Positions 42,863 to 52,212 are shown, counted from the stretch's first letter. The stretch is DNA of 64,000 bases from Salinimicrobium xinjiangense DSM 19287 (GCF_000423585.1 NZ_AUIG01000015.1:1-64000), one strand, 5' to 3'. Numbers and translations are program-made. The notes: generated by a model not told the origin, from the sequence alone.

Positions 42863-44266
42863 TTAATTAGAATGAAGTTCATTGGATTTCGTTTTTTCAG
42901 CAATGGAAGGATTCAGAAATAGAATGACAATTCCTGCTGCAAGCACAACAATTCCCGCAAGCGCTCCCCAACCTGTGTATACGATACTTGAATAAAGTAA
43001 ATATGCACTGCTAAGGCAAAAAATAAGCGGAAGCACGGGATATAAGGGTACTCTAAAAGGGCGTTTTTTGTGAGGTTCTTTTTTTCTAAGTATGAATAGA
43101 GAGATTCCAACTAAAAGGAGGAAAAACCAAAATACCGGGGCAGTGTAATCTATCATGGTTTCAAAGCCGCTTCGCGAGAAGAGACCGAAACTAACCAGGA
43201 CCAAAGCAATACCGCCCTGAACTAAAAAAGCATTGACCGGTCCTTTCAGTCGACTTTTCCATTTCCCGAGAAAGGAAAAGGCACTAAAATCCCTTCCCAA
43301 AGCGTAATTAGAGCGTGCTCCTGTGAAAATAGTGGCATTTGCTGAGGTCATGGCGGCAATGGCCACCATAAGAGAAATAATCACTATTCCCGTTTGACCA
43401 AATGCTACTCCCAAAAGATCTCCTGCAACTGCGTTAGATTCAGCCATGCCTTCCAATCCCAATCCTCTTAAAAATGCCAGATTGACGAGGAAATATACCA
43501 GGGTGATCACCAGGATACTCGCTATTAAAGCCATAGCGATCTTCTTTTTACCATTGCTTATTTCGGCCGAGATGTATGCCGCTTCATTCCAGCCTCCGAA
43601 AGTCAGCAAAACGAAAACCATCGCCAGTCCCAGGGAATTGCCGCTGTTTGTAACCGGTGTAAAGCTATATGATATTTCTGAAGCTTCAGGAATGAGAAAA
43701 AATCCGGCGACAATGATCAATACGATCCCCAAAACTTCTACTGTGGTAAGCAATTTTTGTGCGCCGGCACCCATATGTATTCCTGCTATATTTATGGCTG
43801 TAAGGGTGCAGACCAGTAGTGCGGCATAAAAGACTGCCGAATATTCACCTAAACTATAGATCTGTGAAGCGTAATCTCCAAAGATAAAAGCTAATAATGC
43901 AACAGACCCTGTTTGAATAACGCTCATCCGGGCCCAGGCAAATAAAAAGGCAGTTCTTTTTCCGAATGCCCGCATAAGAAAATGATAATCCCCTCCGGTG
44001 TTAGGGAAGGTGGTAGTGAGCTCGGCGTAACAAAGGGCACCTATTAAAGAAACTGCACCTCCGAGAAGCCAAACCCCCAACATCATTCCTCCTGAATCGA
44101 CATTTGCTGCGACAAGAGACGGAGTTCGAAATATTCCTGCACCTATAACAATGCCCACAATGAGAGCTATAGCATCAACTGCTCCTAGCACAGGCCGGGG
44201 AGCTTCCTCTTTTTGTAGCTTTTGCTGTATATCGGGAGCAATAGTTTCTTGTTTGGTTATCGGCAT
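42863..44266 (-). CDS. APC-superfamily amino acid permease
   Basis: The 467-residue inner-membrane protein has the 12-helix APC fold. The first helix carries the substrate-binding motif IVGIVIGAGIFRTPSLVAAN and is preceded by a cytoplasmic tail. Helix 3 and its neighbours include LCYAELTTTFPNTGGDYHFL, another family hallmark, and the C-terminal end is LVVLAAGIVILFL-like. It would import or exchange an amino acid or amine. No neighbour indicates the substrate. The exported methyltransferase-like gene follows immediately downstream. Confidence 0.92.
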   Translation of the reverse strand: MPITKQETIAPDIQQKLQKEEAPRPVLGAVDAIALIVGIVIGAGIFRTPSLVAANVDSGGMMLGVWLLGGAVSLIGALCYAELTTTFPNTGGDYHFLMRAFGKRTAFLFAWARMSVIQTGSVALLAFIFGDYASQIYSLGEYSAVFYAALLVCTLTAINIAGIHMGAGAQKLLTTVEVLGIVLIIVAGFFLIPEASEISYSFTPVTNSGNSLGLAMVFVLLTFGGWNEAAYISAEISNGKKKIAMALIASILVITLVYFLVNLAFLRGLGLEGMAESNAVAGDLLGVAFGQTGIVIISLMVAIAAMTSANATIFTGARSNYALGRDFSAFSFLGKWKSRLKGPVNAFLVQGGIALVLVSFGLFSRSGFETMIDYTAPVFWFFLLLVGISLFILRKKEPHKKRPFRVPLYPVLPLIFCLSSAYLLYSSIVYTGWGALAGIVVLAAGIVILFLNPSIAEKTKSNELHSN

Positions 44267-44422
44267 AGATTATGTTTTGGCGGTTTGGATCAACTCAAAA
44301 CCCTCTGAATCTAAGTATTTTACATCAAAACAGAATGATGATTAGGAAAACTTTGACAATGAATATTGTTTATTGAATAATATTTAGGAATGTAAGGATG
44401 ATCTTTCCTCAGGAAACTAAAA

Positions 44423-44453
44423 AACCCGTGAGCTTTAGGAAAGATCACGGGTT
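44423..44453 (-). terminator. Intrinsic terminator of the S9 peptidase gene
   Basis: AACCCGTGA (44423-44431) and TCACGGGTT (44445-44453) form a 9 bp stem with a 13 nt loop. Read on the minus strand the stem is followed by a T tract. It lies 22 bp beyond the peptidase stop codon. Confidence 0.75.
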
Positions 44454-44474
44454 AAAATTCTTTGAAATTAAGGT

Positions 44475-46466
44475 TTAATTCATCTGAAGCTCCAGGATGA
44501 CTTCAGGAACTTCGGCTTCTCCATTCTTAAGATAGGTGTCAAACCAACGCATCATACGAAGATTAAAATCATAGCGAGCTGTAGACATTCTGTTACCATG
44601 ACCTTCTCCCGGATAAAGGACCAGTCTTACCGGAGTATCTGTTCGTGTTTTGATATGACGGTATAATTCAAAAGATTGTCCCGGGTCTACTCTGGTGTCT
44701 TCTTTACCATGCATGATCAGGAGAGGTGTTTTTGCCTGGTCTGCATAATAGATAGGACTACGCTCCAGGTAGAACTGGTAATCATCCCAAATTCTCTTAC
44801 GGCTGTGTACCAGGAACATTTCTTCGGGAATATCACTTGTACCCCATTTGGAGATATTGTTGCTAATACCAACAGACATCACTCCGGCAGCAAACCTCTC
44901 GGTATGTCTTGTAGCCATCCAGGCAGTAGCATAACCACCATAAGAACCTCCGGTTACACCTACTCTGTCTTCATCTACGTTGTTGTTCTTGATGAGATAA
45001 TCGATGCCGTCAATAATGTCATCAAATTCTTTTCCGGCAGGATCTCCCTGGCTGGACTTCTGGAATTCGATTCCTCTACCGGTACTTCCCCTGTAATTCG
45101 GATAGAACACAGCATATCCTTTTCCTGCAGCAACCTGCCCCGGCATACTGTAGTTTGTTAACCATCCATTGTCATGATGAGCCTCAGGCCCTCCGTGAAC
45201 AACAGTGATCAAAGGTATCTTTCCTGAAGGATTGTTGACAGGATGTATAAGAATACCCTGGATATCAAGACCATCTGTAGCCTTATAAGTGATCACTTCC
45301 TGTTTTCCTAATTGTTTATCCTCAAGCCATGGGTTGGAAGTAGTAATTCTCTCTAATCCTGAAGCTTTAGGATTTAAAATAAACAGTTCATTAGGGTATT
45401 TAGCCGAGCTTGCCACAAGAGCCATCCGGTTATTTTTGGCTGCCGAAAAACCTGTTATACTCAGATCTTTATTATCATAAATAGTTTTCATTTTGCCATT
45501 TACTCCCAGTGTTCCAATGATACTGTTCACTCCCTCACTGGCCAGGTAAGTCAGGTTCTTATTGTCATTCCAGATAAAAGAATGGAACTGACCCTGGAAA
45601 TCCCTTTGCTGGATTTGTGGTTTTCCTCCTGTGGCTTCAGCTATAAAAAGACTTCCATCTATTGGATCGTGCTGATCTTCACCGGCAATAAAAGCAATTC
45701 TTTTTCCGTCGGGACTCCATTGAAGTGATCCCAACTTGGCTTTGTGATCAATTTCCGAAGTAACATTTAAATTATTTGCATCAACCACGTATATTTTCTG
45801 ACTTGTATAAAAATCATCTACCAGGGAAGATGGAGCTGCATTTACCGCCAGCCTGTTACCTTCAGGACTCCACTGTACTCCAACAACATGACCTTCAACT
45901 GCAAGCTCTTTAGGTTCTGTACCGTCAAGAGTTGCAACAAAAACGGCTGAGCTGGAAAGATTGGTCTCATAGATTTCCGGCTCATATGGAAGTGAGGTCT
46001 TTTCTGATTCATCGGGTCTTTGAGAAATAAAGGCAACTTTATTTCCCTTTGGATGCCAGTCATAAGTGGAAACAGAACTTTCAAATTCAAAGATCTTCTG
46101 AGGTTCACCTCCCCCTGCTGCAATTTCGTAAAGGGAAGTAGATTTATCACCTTCCCTGCGGGCGGTAAAGGTAATTGTGTTTTGACCGGGGCGGAATTTC
46201 ACGTTACCTGCACTGTAGTCAGTAACGTAGGCTGAAGAAGAGCTTGTGCCCCTGTCGTAAACGTACAGATGAGAACTTGCCGCGGCATTTTCCTGTGTCG
46301 GATCTTTGGGAACTAAAAGTTGATAGGCAATTTTATTTCCATCTTCGGAAATTTCTGCATTTTGTACATATTCAATTTTTGCCACATCCTCGGCAGTTAA
46401 CACATTTTGCTGTGCAAAAAGAAAGGGAGTGATGAAAAATAAAAGAAGGGAAATGGAATTTTTCAT
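44475..46466 (-). CDS. S9 family serine peptidase (prolyl oligopeptidase / acylaminoacyl peptidase type)
   Basis: The 663-residue exported enzyme has a signal peptide (MKNSISLLLFFITPFLFAQQ). Residues 30-380 form a beta-propeller with WD-like motifs (VQWSPEGNRLAVNA, LQWSPDGKRIAFIAGED). Residues 395-660 form an alpha/beta hydrolase with Ser508 in GGSYGGYATAWM, Asp590 in HGKEDTRVDPGQS and His623 in GEGHGNRM. It would cleave short peptides in the periplasm, perhaps from protein nutrients. It is monocistronic, with a terminator downstream. Confidence 0.95.
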   Translation of the reverse strand: MKNSISLLLFFITPFLFAQQNVLTAEDVAKIEYVQNAEISEDGNKIAYQLLVPKDPTQENAAASSHLYVYDRGTSSSSAYVTDYSAGNVKFRPGQNTITFTARREGDKSTSLYEIAAGGGEPQKIFEFESSVSTYDWHPKGNKVAFISQRPDESEKTSLPYEPEIYETNLSSSAVFVATLDGTEPKELAVEGHVVGVQWSPEGNRLAVNAAPSSLVDDFYTSQKIYVVDANNLNVTSEIDHKAKLGSLQWSPDGKRIAFIAGEDQHDPIDGSLFIAEATGGKPQIQQRDFQGQFHSFIWNDNKNLTYLASEGVNSIIGTLGVNGKMKTIYDNKDLSITGFSAAKNNRMALVASSAKYPNELFILNPKASGLERITTSNPWLEDKQLGKQEVITYKATDGLDIQGILIHPVNNPSGKIPLITVVHGGPEAHHDNGWLTNYSMPGQVAAGKGYAVFYPNYRGSTGRGIEFQKSSQGDPAGKEFDDIIDGIDYLIKNNNVDEDRVGVTGGSYGGYATAWMATRHTERFAAGVMSVGISNNISKWGTSDIPEEMFLVHSRKRIWDDYQFYLERSPIYYADQAKTPLLIMHGKEDTRVDPGQSFELYRHIKTRTDTPVRLVLYPGEGHGNRMSTARYDFNLRMMRWFDTYLKNGEAEVPEVILELQMN

Positions 46467-46581
46467 AAGATTTAATTTGTAAGTATATTTTCGCAGTTCA
46501 AGATAACTTAAATTACGATTTTTCCCAAGCAGATTGTGTTGAAAGATGGTGCATGAATTGCCATAATTGCCGCCTATTCAA

Positions 46582-48069
46582 TTAAAGGTACACCTGCAGC
46601 GTGAGGCTTATCATAGTTACAACCAGAAGAATTACCAATAACGGCCACACAAATTTTAACCAACGATCATAACCTACTTTGACAATGGCGAGAGATGGAA
46701 GAATGAGGCCGGTAGGATTAATGATGTGGAATAGACCCATGCCATATAAATAAGCATTTACAATAATCTCCCTTCCAAGATCTGCCGTGTCTGCCAAAGG
46801 AGCAAAGATAGGCATGGTAAGTACGGCCATTCCCGAACTGGAGGGAATTAAAAATGAGAGACCGCTATATATGAATAGTAAAGTATTAATAAATACTCCC
46901 TGGTGAAGCCCTTCAGTAACCGAACTTGCATGGTAAAGTAAAGTGTCACTAATCATTCCGTCATCCATAAGAATGGAAATGCCTCTGGCAATCCCAATGA
47001 TAAATGCAACACCGAGCAAATCGCCGGCTCCTTTTATAAATTCCTCTGCAAATTTTCCTTCATTAATCCTGTATATAAGGCCAATAATCAAAGCGCCTAC
47101 AAAAAAAGTGCTGGTCATTTCAATAAACCACCACTCAAATAGTGAGACTCCAATGATCATCACGGCGAAGCAGGAGATAAAAACAATGAGAATTAGAATT
47201 CTCCGGAGGTTAAGCGCAGGGACTTCTCTCACAGCATTAACTCCAAAATACTCCTTAAGCATTTCATTTTGCTTTCTTAGAATAGAGGCAGAAGGATCTC
47301 TCTTCACTTTTTTCGCGTAATGGAGAATAAAGAGAATTGAAAGTGTAACACATACAACCCACATTATGATCCTGCCGGTCAATCCTGTTGTCCAGAGAAT
47401 ACCGGCAGAGTCTGAAGCGATAATAGTAGAAAAGGGATTTATAGTGGAGCACATGGTCCCCACTACCGAACCCAGAAAGATAGAGGCAAGGCCTACCATA
47501 GCATCATAACCGGCTGCTATGAATACAGGAACCAGGATCAAATAAAAAGGAAGGGTTTCTTCGGCAAAACCAAAAGTCGTTCCGCCCAGGGCTACCAGTG
47601 TGGTAGTAATAATGATCAACAAATATTCTCTTCCCTTTAAAGCCTTGGCGAGCCATGCAATACCTGCTGTAAAGGCCCCCGTCAGGTTAATTATCCCAAT
47701 AAGACCTCCTATTATAAGCACCAGAAAAATAATATCCGCTGCATTAATTATACCCTTGATCGGAGCCATTGCGAATTTAAAAAACCCCTGAGGCTGCTCT
47801 TCTACAGAGTGATAGGTCCCGGGAATATTAATAGGTTTGTATATATCTCCCCCGGTAAATTTATCCAGGGGAATTTTCACATTTAAACTGTCAAGAGTGT
47901 ACGTGGTAGCGGGAAGGACCTGAGTCCCCTCTGTACTAGTTATAATAAATTTCTCATTTTCTGAATTATAAGTCAGATTTGCAAAATTCCCTGAGGGAAT
48001 AAACCAGGTGGAAACAGCTACCACCGCAGTAATGATCAAAAGGATAGATAGTGCAGAAGGGAATTTCAT
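46582..48069 (-). CDS. YfcC family transporter (basic amino acid / C4-dicarboxylate type)
   Basis: From ATG 48069, the start just before the first helix, the product is 495 residues. A longer reading from 48123 adds a polar N-terminus without family support. It has about 12 hydrophobic helices, an early periplasmic loop (FIPSGNF, then a 75-residue insertion) and motifs FFKFAMAPIKGIINAADIIF, FGFAEETLPFYLILVPVFIA and LIPSSSGMAVLTMPIFAPLA, which mark the YfcC/DcuC-related family. Such carriers move basic amino acids or dipeptides, and specificity is unknown here. It stands alone on the minus strand. Confidence 0.92.
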   Translation of the reverse strand: MKFPSALSILLIITAVVAVSTWFIPSGNFANLTYNSENEKFIITSTEGTQVLPATTYTLDSLNVKIPLDKFTGGDIYKPINIPGTYHSVEEQPQGFFKFAMAPIKGIINAADIIFLVLIIGGLIGIINLTGAFTAGIAWLAKALKGREYLLIIITTTLVALGGTTFGFAEETLPFYLILVPVFIAAGYDAMVGLASIFLGSVVGTMCSTINPFSTIIASDSAGILWTTGLTGRIIMWVVCVTLSILFILHYAKKVKRDPSASILRKQNEMLKEYFGVNAVREVPALNLRRILILIVFISCFAVMIIGVSLFEWWFIEMTSTFFVGALIIGLIYRINEGKFAEEFIKGAGDLLGVAFIIGIARGISILMDDGMISDTLLYHASSVTEGLHQGVFINTLLFIYSGLSFLIPSSSGMAVLTMPIFAPLADTADLGREIIVNAYLYGMGLFHIINPTGLILPSLAIVKVGYDRWLKFVWPLLVILLVVTMISLTLQVYL

Positions 48070-48210
48070 CTTGAAGAGATTTGAATGATCACGAAAATTG
48101 TTGCAAATCTCGAGAAATCCCACGAATTTTTTAATGAAAAAAGAAATAGCCGATAATGATGATTATTGGGTGAAGAACCGATAATAACTAACTGCCAGAA
48201 ATAAATCCAC

Positions 48211-48369
48211 CTAGCGGAATAGAAAAAGATAACCTAACATACCAATAAAATAAAGTGGTGCGCAAACAAGCTGCACCTTTAGAAAAAATCCGTCTTCATT
48301 GATCTGATCCAGATATCTCTTAAAATCAGTTTTTTCTTTCCAGATGTTATTAGTAGTTTTTATTCTTCG
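48211..48369 (-). pseudogene. Start-less paralogue of the adjacent small membrane protein
   Basis: On the minus strand a frame is open from after a TGA (48370-48372) to TAG (48211-48213). It contains FKRYLDQINEDGFFLKVQL followed by YFIGMLGYLFLFR. It aligns with FQAYISQINWDWLFLKGQL...GLLAFLIWFLQ of the intact neighbour: same QIN-D-(F/L)FLK-QL core and a hydrophobic C-terminus. No ATG, GTG or TTG precedes the core, so it is either decayed or uses a rare start (an ATA codon lies at 48361-48363). Confidence 0.5.
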
Positions 48370-48479
48370 TCAGATTAAATTATCCGGGGGTATCTTAAGG
48401 ACGCTGAACTATAGGGTTTGTTTCAGCGATACCCCCTAATTAACATCATTTTAATTAGCTGCTGCTATAATGCTGCTGT

Positions 48480-48635
48480 TCACTGCAGGAACCAAATAAG
48501 AAAAGCCAGTAGCCCAAGAAAGATTATCCCTATAAAAATAAGTTGACCTTTTAAAAACAGCCAGTCCCAGTTTATTTGAGAAATATAAGCTTGAAAAACT
48601 TCTTTTCGTCCGAAATGATTTTGCCTTACTTCCAT
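48480..48635 (-). CDS. Small membrane protein (51 aa)
   Basis: ATG at 48635 to TGA at 48480-48482. The product begins MEVRQNHFGRKEVFQAYISQ and continues through QINWDWLFLKGQL to one transmembrane helix (IFIGIIFLGLLAFLIWF). A competing frame over the same bases on the same strand (48451-48660) has serine- and lysine-rich random composition and is rejected. A second, broken copy lies about 110 bp downstream. The duplicated core shows selection on the protein sequence, which supports coding status. No function is known to me. Confidence 0.65.
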   Translation of the reverse strand: MEVRQNHFGRKEVFQAYISQINWDWLFLKGQLIFIGIIFLGLLAFLIWFLQ

Positions 48636-48960
48636 AACTTAATCTGTTTTTGTTCTGCAAGAGAGAGCAATTACAATTCCATTTAATTTTTGGATTGAGC
48701 TGGAACCTAACGGAAACTTATAGAAGAATTAAATTTTTAAAAGGTAGAAATGTCTTTTTCTGATCCTAATCGTCTGCTTGTAGGGCTTTTCAGGCGAAAA
48801 GATTAAGCTTACCTACATTGACAGATTTTATCTGCATTTTAACATGAATTGCCTAAAAATCTAAAAAAGAAAAAGTGTGGAAAGACGGGAATTTCCACAA
48901 TTGTGTGGAAAAGCCTGAAGGGTTCTAGACCTTTTTAAGATTCCGAAGAAATAATAAAGA

Positions 48961-49027
48961 CTATTTAAAAAGCCGTTGCACAACACACTTCATTAATACT
49001 GAAGGATGGCAACCACTTTTTAAATAG
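48961..49027 (-). terminator. Large hairpin terminator after the S41 peptidase gene
   Basis: CTATTTAAAAAG (48961-48972) pairs perfectly with CTTTTTAAATAG (49016-49027), and an inner GTTGC/GCAAC stem continues it. It starts 29 bp beyond the stop codon of the S41 gene. The pairing of A and T runs at the base gives a terminal T stretch in the transcript. Confidence 0.6.
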
Positions 49028-49055
49028 CCTCTCTTATAAACTGATTATTTATATT

Positions 49056-50555
49056 TTACTTGCGGGTAATTATATCCGGAAGCTCATCTACAAACATTTT
49101 TTGATATCCTGAATTATTCATTCCGCTTTCACCAACAGTTCTAAAGTTCTCTTCAGCACGTTTTTCCTGCGAAGTTGCTTCTTGTTGTGGTTTTCCAAGG
49201 ATATGGTTTATGGCAGCACGCAGTAATGGTTCTTCAGGATCTCCCAGGGTTCCCAGGTTCCCGATATTTTCGGAAAGATCGATATCAGGATCCAATCCAT
49301 TCACATAATCTGTTTTACCTACCGCATTGGCAGATTTAAGAACCAATGGTTGCATAGCATAGGTATGATTTTTATTTATTCCGTCTTTGCTGAAATCATC
49401 ACTGTCATAAAGAGTGACCGAAGCCTGAAACTTACCGGTGGTGGTTTCACCAACCTGTACTACGTCGATATACGGCTCAAGACCATTAATGATTAATTCA
49501 CTTGCGGAGGCGGTACTTGCTGTAGTGAGAATATAAACCTTGGAAAGATTCAGGCTGTTAATAGCAGCCCCTGTTCTAATGTTGTTGTCAAACCTGTTAA
49601 TAATCCTTTCAGGTTCATTTTGTTCGAAATATGTCTGATACTTTTCGTTCCACTGTTCTTTCATAAAGATTTCCCCTTTAAACTGTCCTGTTATCATGCT
49701 CGCAAGATCTACGGCAGATTCTACAGAGCCTCCGCCATTATATCTCAGATCAAGCACCAGCTCATTTATTCCCTCACTTTTAAGTTGCGCAAAAGCCTTA
49801 TTCAGTTCATCATCATAATTCGCTATAAAACTATTGTACATAAGGTAACCGATCTTTTTTCCATCAACATTAAGTGTCTTAATTAAATGAACAGGGTTAG
49901 CAGAGTAAGAACCCTGGGTGAGTGTCACTGTCTGGTCTGTTAATTTGAGAGTTCCATTCTCAACATACCCGATGTTGATCGTAAAACTATCGGCAGCCAG
50001 TAAAGAAGAAAAATTATTAAGGGTAAGCTTCTGTCCATTGACTTCTGTAAAAATAGTGCCGCGGGTAAGTCCTGCTTCTGCAGCCGAAGTTCCCGGAATT
50101 ACATACTGCAGGAAGGCAAAAAGATAATTAGAACCACTTATACGGCCTAAACCGAATTTCATTCCGGCTGTGCTGCTGCTTATTCCATTGAAACTATCCT
50201 CAAGAGCGTTGTAATCATCAGTTAAAAAACTGAACCTGTCCTGGGAAGAAAGCAGATCTTCAAAAAGTTTTTCAGGAGTTCCGAAAGAGCTTAAAAAATC
50301 ATTCTTCTCTGCATCCGAATCGAAATAAGCATCGGCAAGCAAAGGAACATCTGCCTTATATAGATAGATTTCATTTAAACCCGCATAAATAAAGTCTTCA
50401 ACTTCCAGGTCTGCGACTTCAGCAGTTTCCTCTACCGGATTGGCAGGGGAGAGGTTTTGTTCATGAATTTCATCTTCTTTTGAGCATGAGGTAAATATCA
50501 GGGAGAACAGAAATACTGTCCATAGGGGCAAATTCTTCATCTTCATCTGTAGCAA
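49056..50555 (-). CDS. S41 family C-terminal-processing peptidase, lipoprotein
   Basis: The 499-residue protein has a lipoprotein signal (LPLWTVFLFSLIFTSC, Cys24), an N-terminal helical region, a PDZ-like domain at about 130-210 (YVIPGTSAAEAGLTRGTIF, EVNGQKLTL) and the S41 catalytic domain at about 230-430. The catalytic pair is Ser350 in LTTASTASASELI and Lys375 in GETTTGKFQAS, 25 residues apart as in the family. ELVLDLRYNGGGSVESAVDL is the conserved core. It is anchored in the envelope and would trim or degrade proteins there. It is transcribed alone. Confidence 0.94.
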   Translation of the reverse strand: MLQMKMKNLPLWTVFLFSLIFTSCSKEDEIHEQNLSPANPVEETAEVADLEVEDFIYAGLNEIYLYKADVPLLADAYFDSDAEKNDFLSSFGTPEKLFEDLLSSQDRFSFLTDDYNALEDSFNGISSSTAGMKFGLGRISGSNYLFAFLQYVIPGTSAAEAGLTRGTIFTEVNGQKLTLNNFSSLLAADSFTINIGYVENGTLKLTDQTVTLTQGSYSANPVHLIKTLNVDGKKIGYLMYNSFIANYDDELNKAFAQLKSEGINELVLDLRYNGGGSVESAVDLASMITGQFKGEIFMKEQWNEKYQTYFEQNEPERIINRFDNNIRTGAAINSLNLSKVYILTTASTASASELIINGLEPYIDVVQVGETTTGKFQASVTLYDSDDFSKDGINKNHTYAMQPLVLKSANAVGKTDYVNGLDPDIDLSENIGNLGTLGDPEEPLLRAAINHILGKPQQEATSQEKRAEENFRTVGESGMNNSGYQKMFVDELPDIITRK

Positions 50556-50643
50556 ATTTTGGATACCAAAGAAATTTCTTTCAGGGGTAATGGTTATCGG
50601 CTAAGATATATGCAGCAACTGTGCCAGAATCAGTTATTTAAAG

Positions 50644-50678
50644 GTCTAAAGTCTAAGGATTAAGGTCTAAAGCTTAGG
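50644..50678. repeat. Heptameric tandem repeat (GTCTAAA)
   Basis: GTCTAAA, GTCTAAG, GATTAAG, GTCTAAA, GCTTAGG follow each other in one 7 bp register. Confidence 0.7.
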
Positions 50679-50725
50679 TTTAGAATATCATACTTCTAAA
50701 ACTTAACTTCCCCACCAGAGCATTT

Positions 50726-50875
50726 TTACTCCCGTCTTTCTTTCTTCTTTTCTTTCTCTTCGGCTTTTCCTGCCTGTTTGTGCAGTTTTATTATGGAATA
50801 GATAATTACCGCAATAAGGACCGCTCCCATTATTACTGCATATCCCCAGGCTGTAGAAGTTATTAAGTAAACCAT
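50726..50875 (-). CDS. Small membrane protein with charged tail (49 aa)
   Basis: ATG at 50875 to TAA at 50726-50728. The product has one membrane helix (YAVIMGAVLIAVIIYSIIK, about residues 12-30) and a strongly charged C-terminal tail (HKQAGKAEEKEKKKERRE). It starts 24 bp beyond the DUF3307 stop codon on the same strand, so it is probably the third gene of the satD-DUF3307 transcript. It resembles CcoQ/YbaN-like single-span proteins only in shape. No function is recognised. Confidence 0.6.
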   Translation of the reverse strand: MVYLITSTAWGYAVIMGAVLIAVIIYSIIKLHKQAGKAEEKEKKKERRE

Positions 50876-50899
50876 AATTTCTAAGATAGAGATTTTTCG

Positions 50900-51616
50900 T
50901 TAAAGAGTGGTTTTTAGATAGGTATAGGCGAGGCCTACCAAAATGGCTATCGAGAAGCTAAGCAGGGTGCCAATTAGCACATATTCCGTTAATTTCCTGT
51001 CTTTTGTTCGGGAGAGATCACTAAAACGAAGTATTGATTTTGCGGCAATGAGCCAGCCTATTGCCGCCCACTGTCCCAGAACAATAAAACCAAAAACAAG
51101 GAGTCTTTCCAGGATTCCAATATATTTTCCGGCAAGGGGAAGAGAATCTTCCGGCCGGTCTTCGGGTAGTGCCCACCGACTCATAAATAGACGCATAAGG
51201 ATTGCGGAAACAGAAGTTACCAGCAGGATACTGATTAAAAAGAGCAGGATGGCAGGAGTAAAAATTAATTCTGTCTTGAAGCTGTATGGATGATAAAGAT
51301 ATACTACAATAAAGATGACCAGAAAATGTGCTGTCTGGTCAAGAGCGAATAACCAGCCTCTATTGTACCCGGATTCAAGATTGAGCTTAGCCAGGTCTAT
51401 CAGGAAATGAGTTACCAGGATCAGCAGAATACCTGCCCAGTAGCTGAGGTCAAATTGCAGGAGTAGCAGCAATGCCAGTGCATGTACTCCAAGATGCTTG
51501 TAAAGATAACCCGAGCGATGTTTCTTTTTTCTTTTCCCCGCCACCCACCTGTCCGGCTGAAACATAAAATCTCCCAATATGTGAGCAAGAATTAATTTTA
51601 GAGCAAATAGGATCAT
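50900..51616 (-). CDS. DUF3307 membrane protein
   Basis: The 238-residue protein begins FALKLILAHILGDFMFQPDR, the DUF3307 opening with conserved His and Asp, followed by KHLGVHALALLLLLQF and LVTHFLIDLAK. A further His-Asp pair lies in LVTHFLID. There are about six membrane helices. The spaced His and Asp residues could form a metal site in the membrane. The start overlaps the SatD stop by four bases (ATGA-type overlap), and the DUF3307/SatD pair recurs in many bacteria. Function is unknown. Confidence 0.9.
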   Translation of the reverse strand: MILFALKLILAHILGDFMFQPDRWVAGKRKKKHRSGYLYKHLGVHALALLLLLQFDLSYWAGILLILVTHFLIDLAKLNLESGYNRGWLFALDQTAHFLVIFIVVYLYHPYSFKTELIFTPAILLFLISILLVTSVSAILMRLFMSRWALPEDRPEDSLPLAGKYIGILERLLVFGFIVLGQWAAIGWLIAAKSILRFSDLSRTKDRKLTEYVLIGTLLSFSIAILVGLAYTYLKTTL

Positions 51617-52212
51617 AGTTCTTTAATTTGTTTCCTGTAATATTTTTCCAGGCGTGTGATCTCATCATATCCTCCTCTTTTTAAAGCTTCACTGAGACTG
51701 CTCTGAGATTTTCCTAAAACAGCGGCCATTTCTGTCTGATTTTTATTGGGATGTTCGAAAAAAGCTTTTATCGTGGTGGCTACCGTCGGACTCCAGTTGT
51801 TAGCTGTAAGTAGTGCCAGACTTAATAGCAGGTTCAACTGTTCGTCAAGATCAGGTTGCCCGGTAACAATACCCAGATTTTGCTTTTTTAAAGCCTCAAA
51901 ACTTTCTCCGGACCTTATAAACGCGGTTCCATTCGATTCACTGATCTTTGCGGCTCTATGGTTCTGTTCTCCAATTCCTATGCCCGTTCGTACATCAAGA
52001 TCTCTGAACTCCTTAATAGCTGCTTTAATATGGAATGCAGCTTTTAAAGCATCTTCAGGAACTGTGGAAAGCTGAAAACTATCTCCCCTGGATATCTCCC
52101 ATTGGTTAGGAGTTGAACCATACAATTGTAATACTTCCTTAAGGCGTGGTAGCCATGAGGAAGCCTCCTTGTTTCGCGAATTAATAATGTCACCGGTTAT
52201 TACTGCAAGCAT
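51613..52212 (-). CDS. SatD family protein, probable autoregulator
   Basis: The 199-residue protein starts MLAVITGDIINSRNKEASSW, the SatD family opening (V-I-x-GD-I-x-x-S), followed by WEISRGDSFQLSTVPEDALK and VRTGIGIGEQNH, a nucleotidyl-cyclase-like alpha/beta core seen in SatD relatives. The C-terminal 60 residues contain a helix-turn-helix, KNQTEMAAVLGKSQSSLSEA. The DNA upstream has three palindromes at exact 28 bp spacing, which are candidates for binding by this domain. The gene is first in an operon with DUF3307 and possibly the small gene after it. SatD proteins have been named in a secretion or acid-tolerance context, but the biochemical role is unknown. Confidence 0.88.
   Translation of the reverse strand: MLAVITGDIINSRNKEASSWLPRLKEVLQLYGSTPNQWEISRGDSFQLSTVPEDALKAAFHIKAAIKEFRDLDVRTGIGIGEQNHRAAKISESNGTAFIRSGESFEALKKQNLGIVTGQPDLDEQLNLLLSLALLTANNWSPTVATTIKAFFEHPNKNQTEMAAVLGKSQSSLSEALKRGGYDEITRLEKYYRKQIKEL

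Larger units (their letters stand above)
48070..49055. other. Long intergenic region with small membrane-protein genes (986 bp)
   Basis: This contains a start-less paralogue (48211-48369), an intact 51-residue membrane protein (48480-48635) and the large hairpin after the S41 gene (48961-49027). The rest (48661-48960) is A+T-rich with nothing I can name. Confidence 0.6.
50556..50899. other. Intergenic region with heptamer array and small gene (344 bp)
   Basis: Holds the heptamer array at 50644-50678 and the small membrane-protein gene at 50726-50875. Nothing else is supported. Confidence 0.6.

Noticed and set aside
48451-48660. A 69-residue minus-strand frame in the YfcC-S41 gap
   Set aside because: Another frame on the same strand (48480-48635) gives a well-formed membrane protein with a paralogue next to it.
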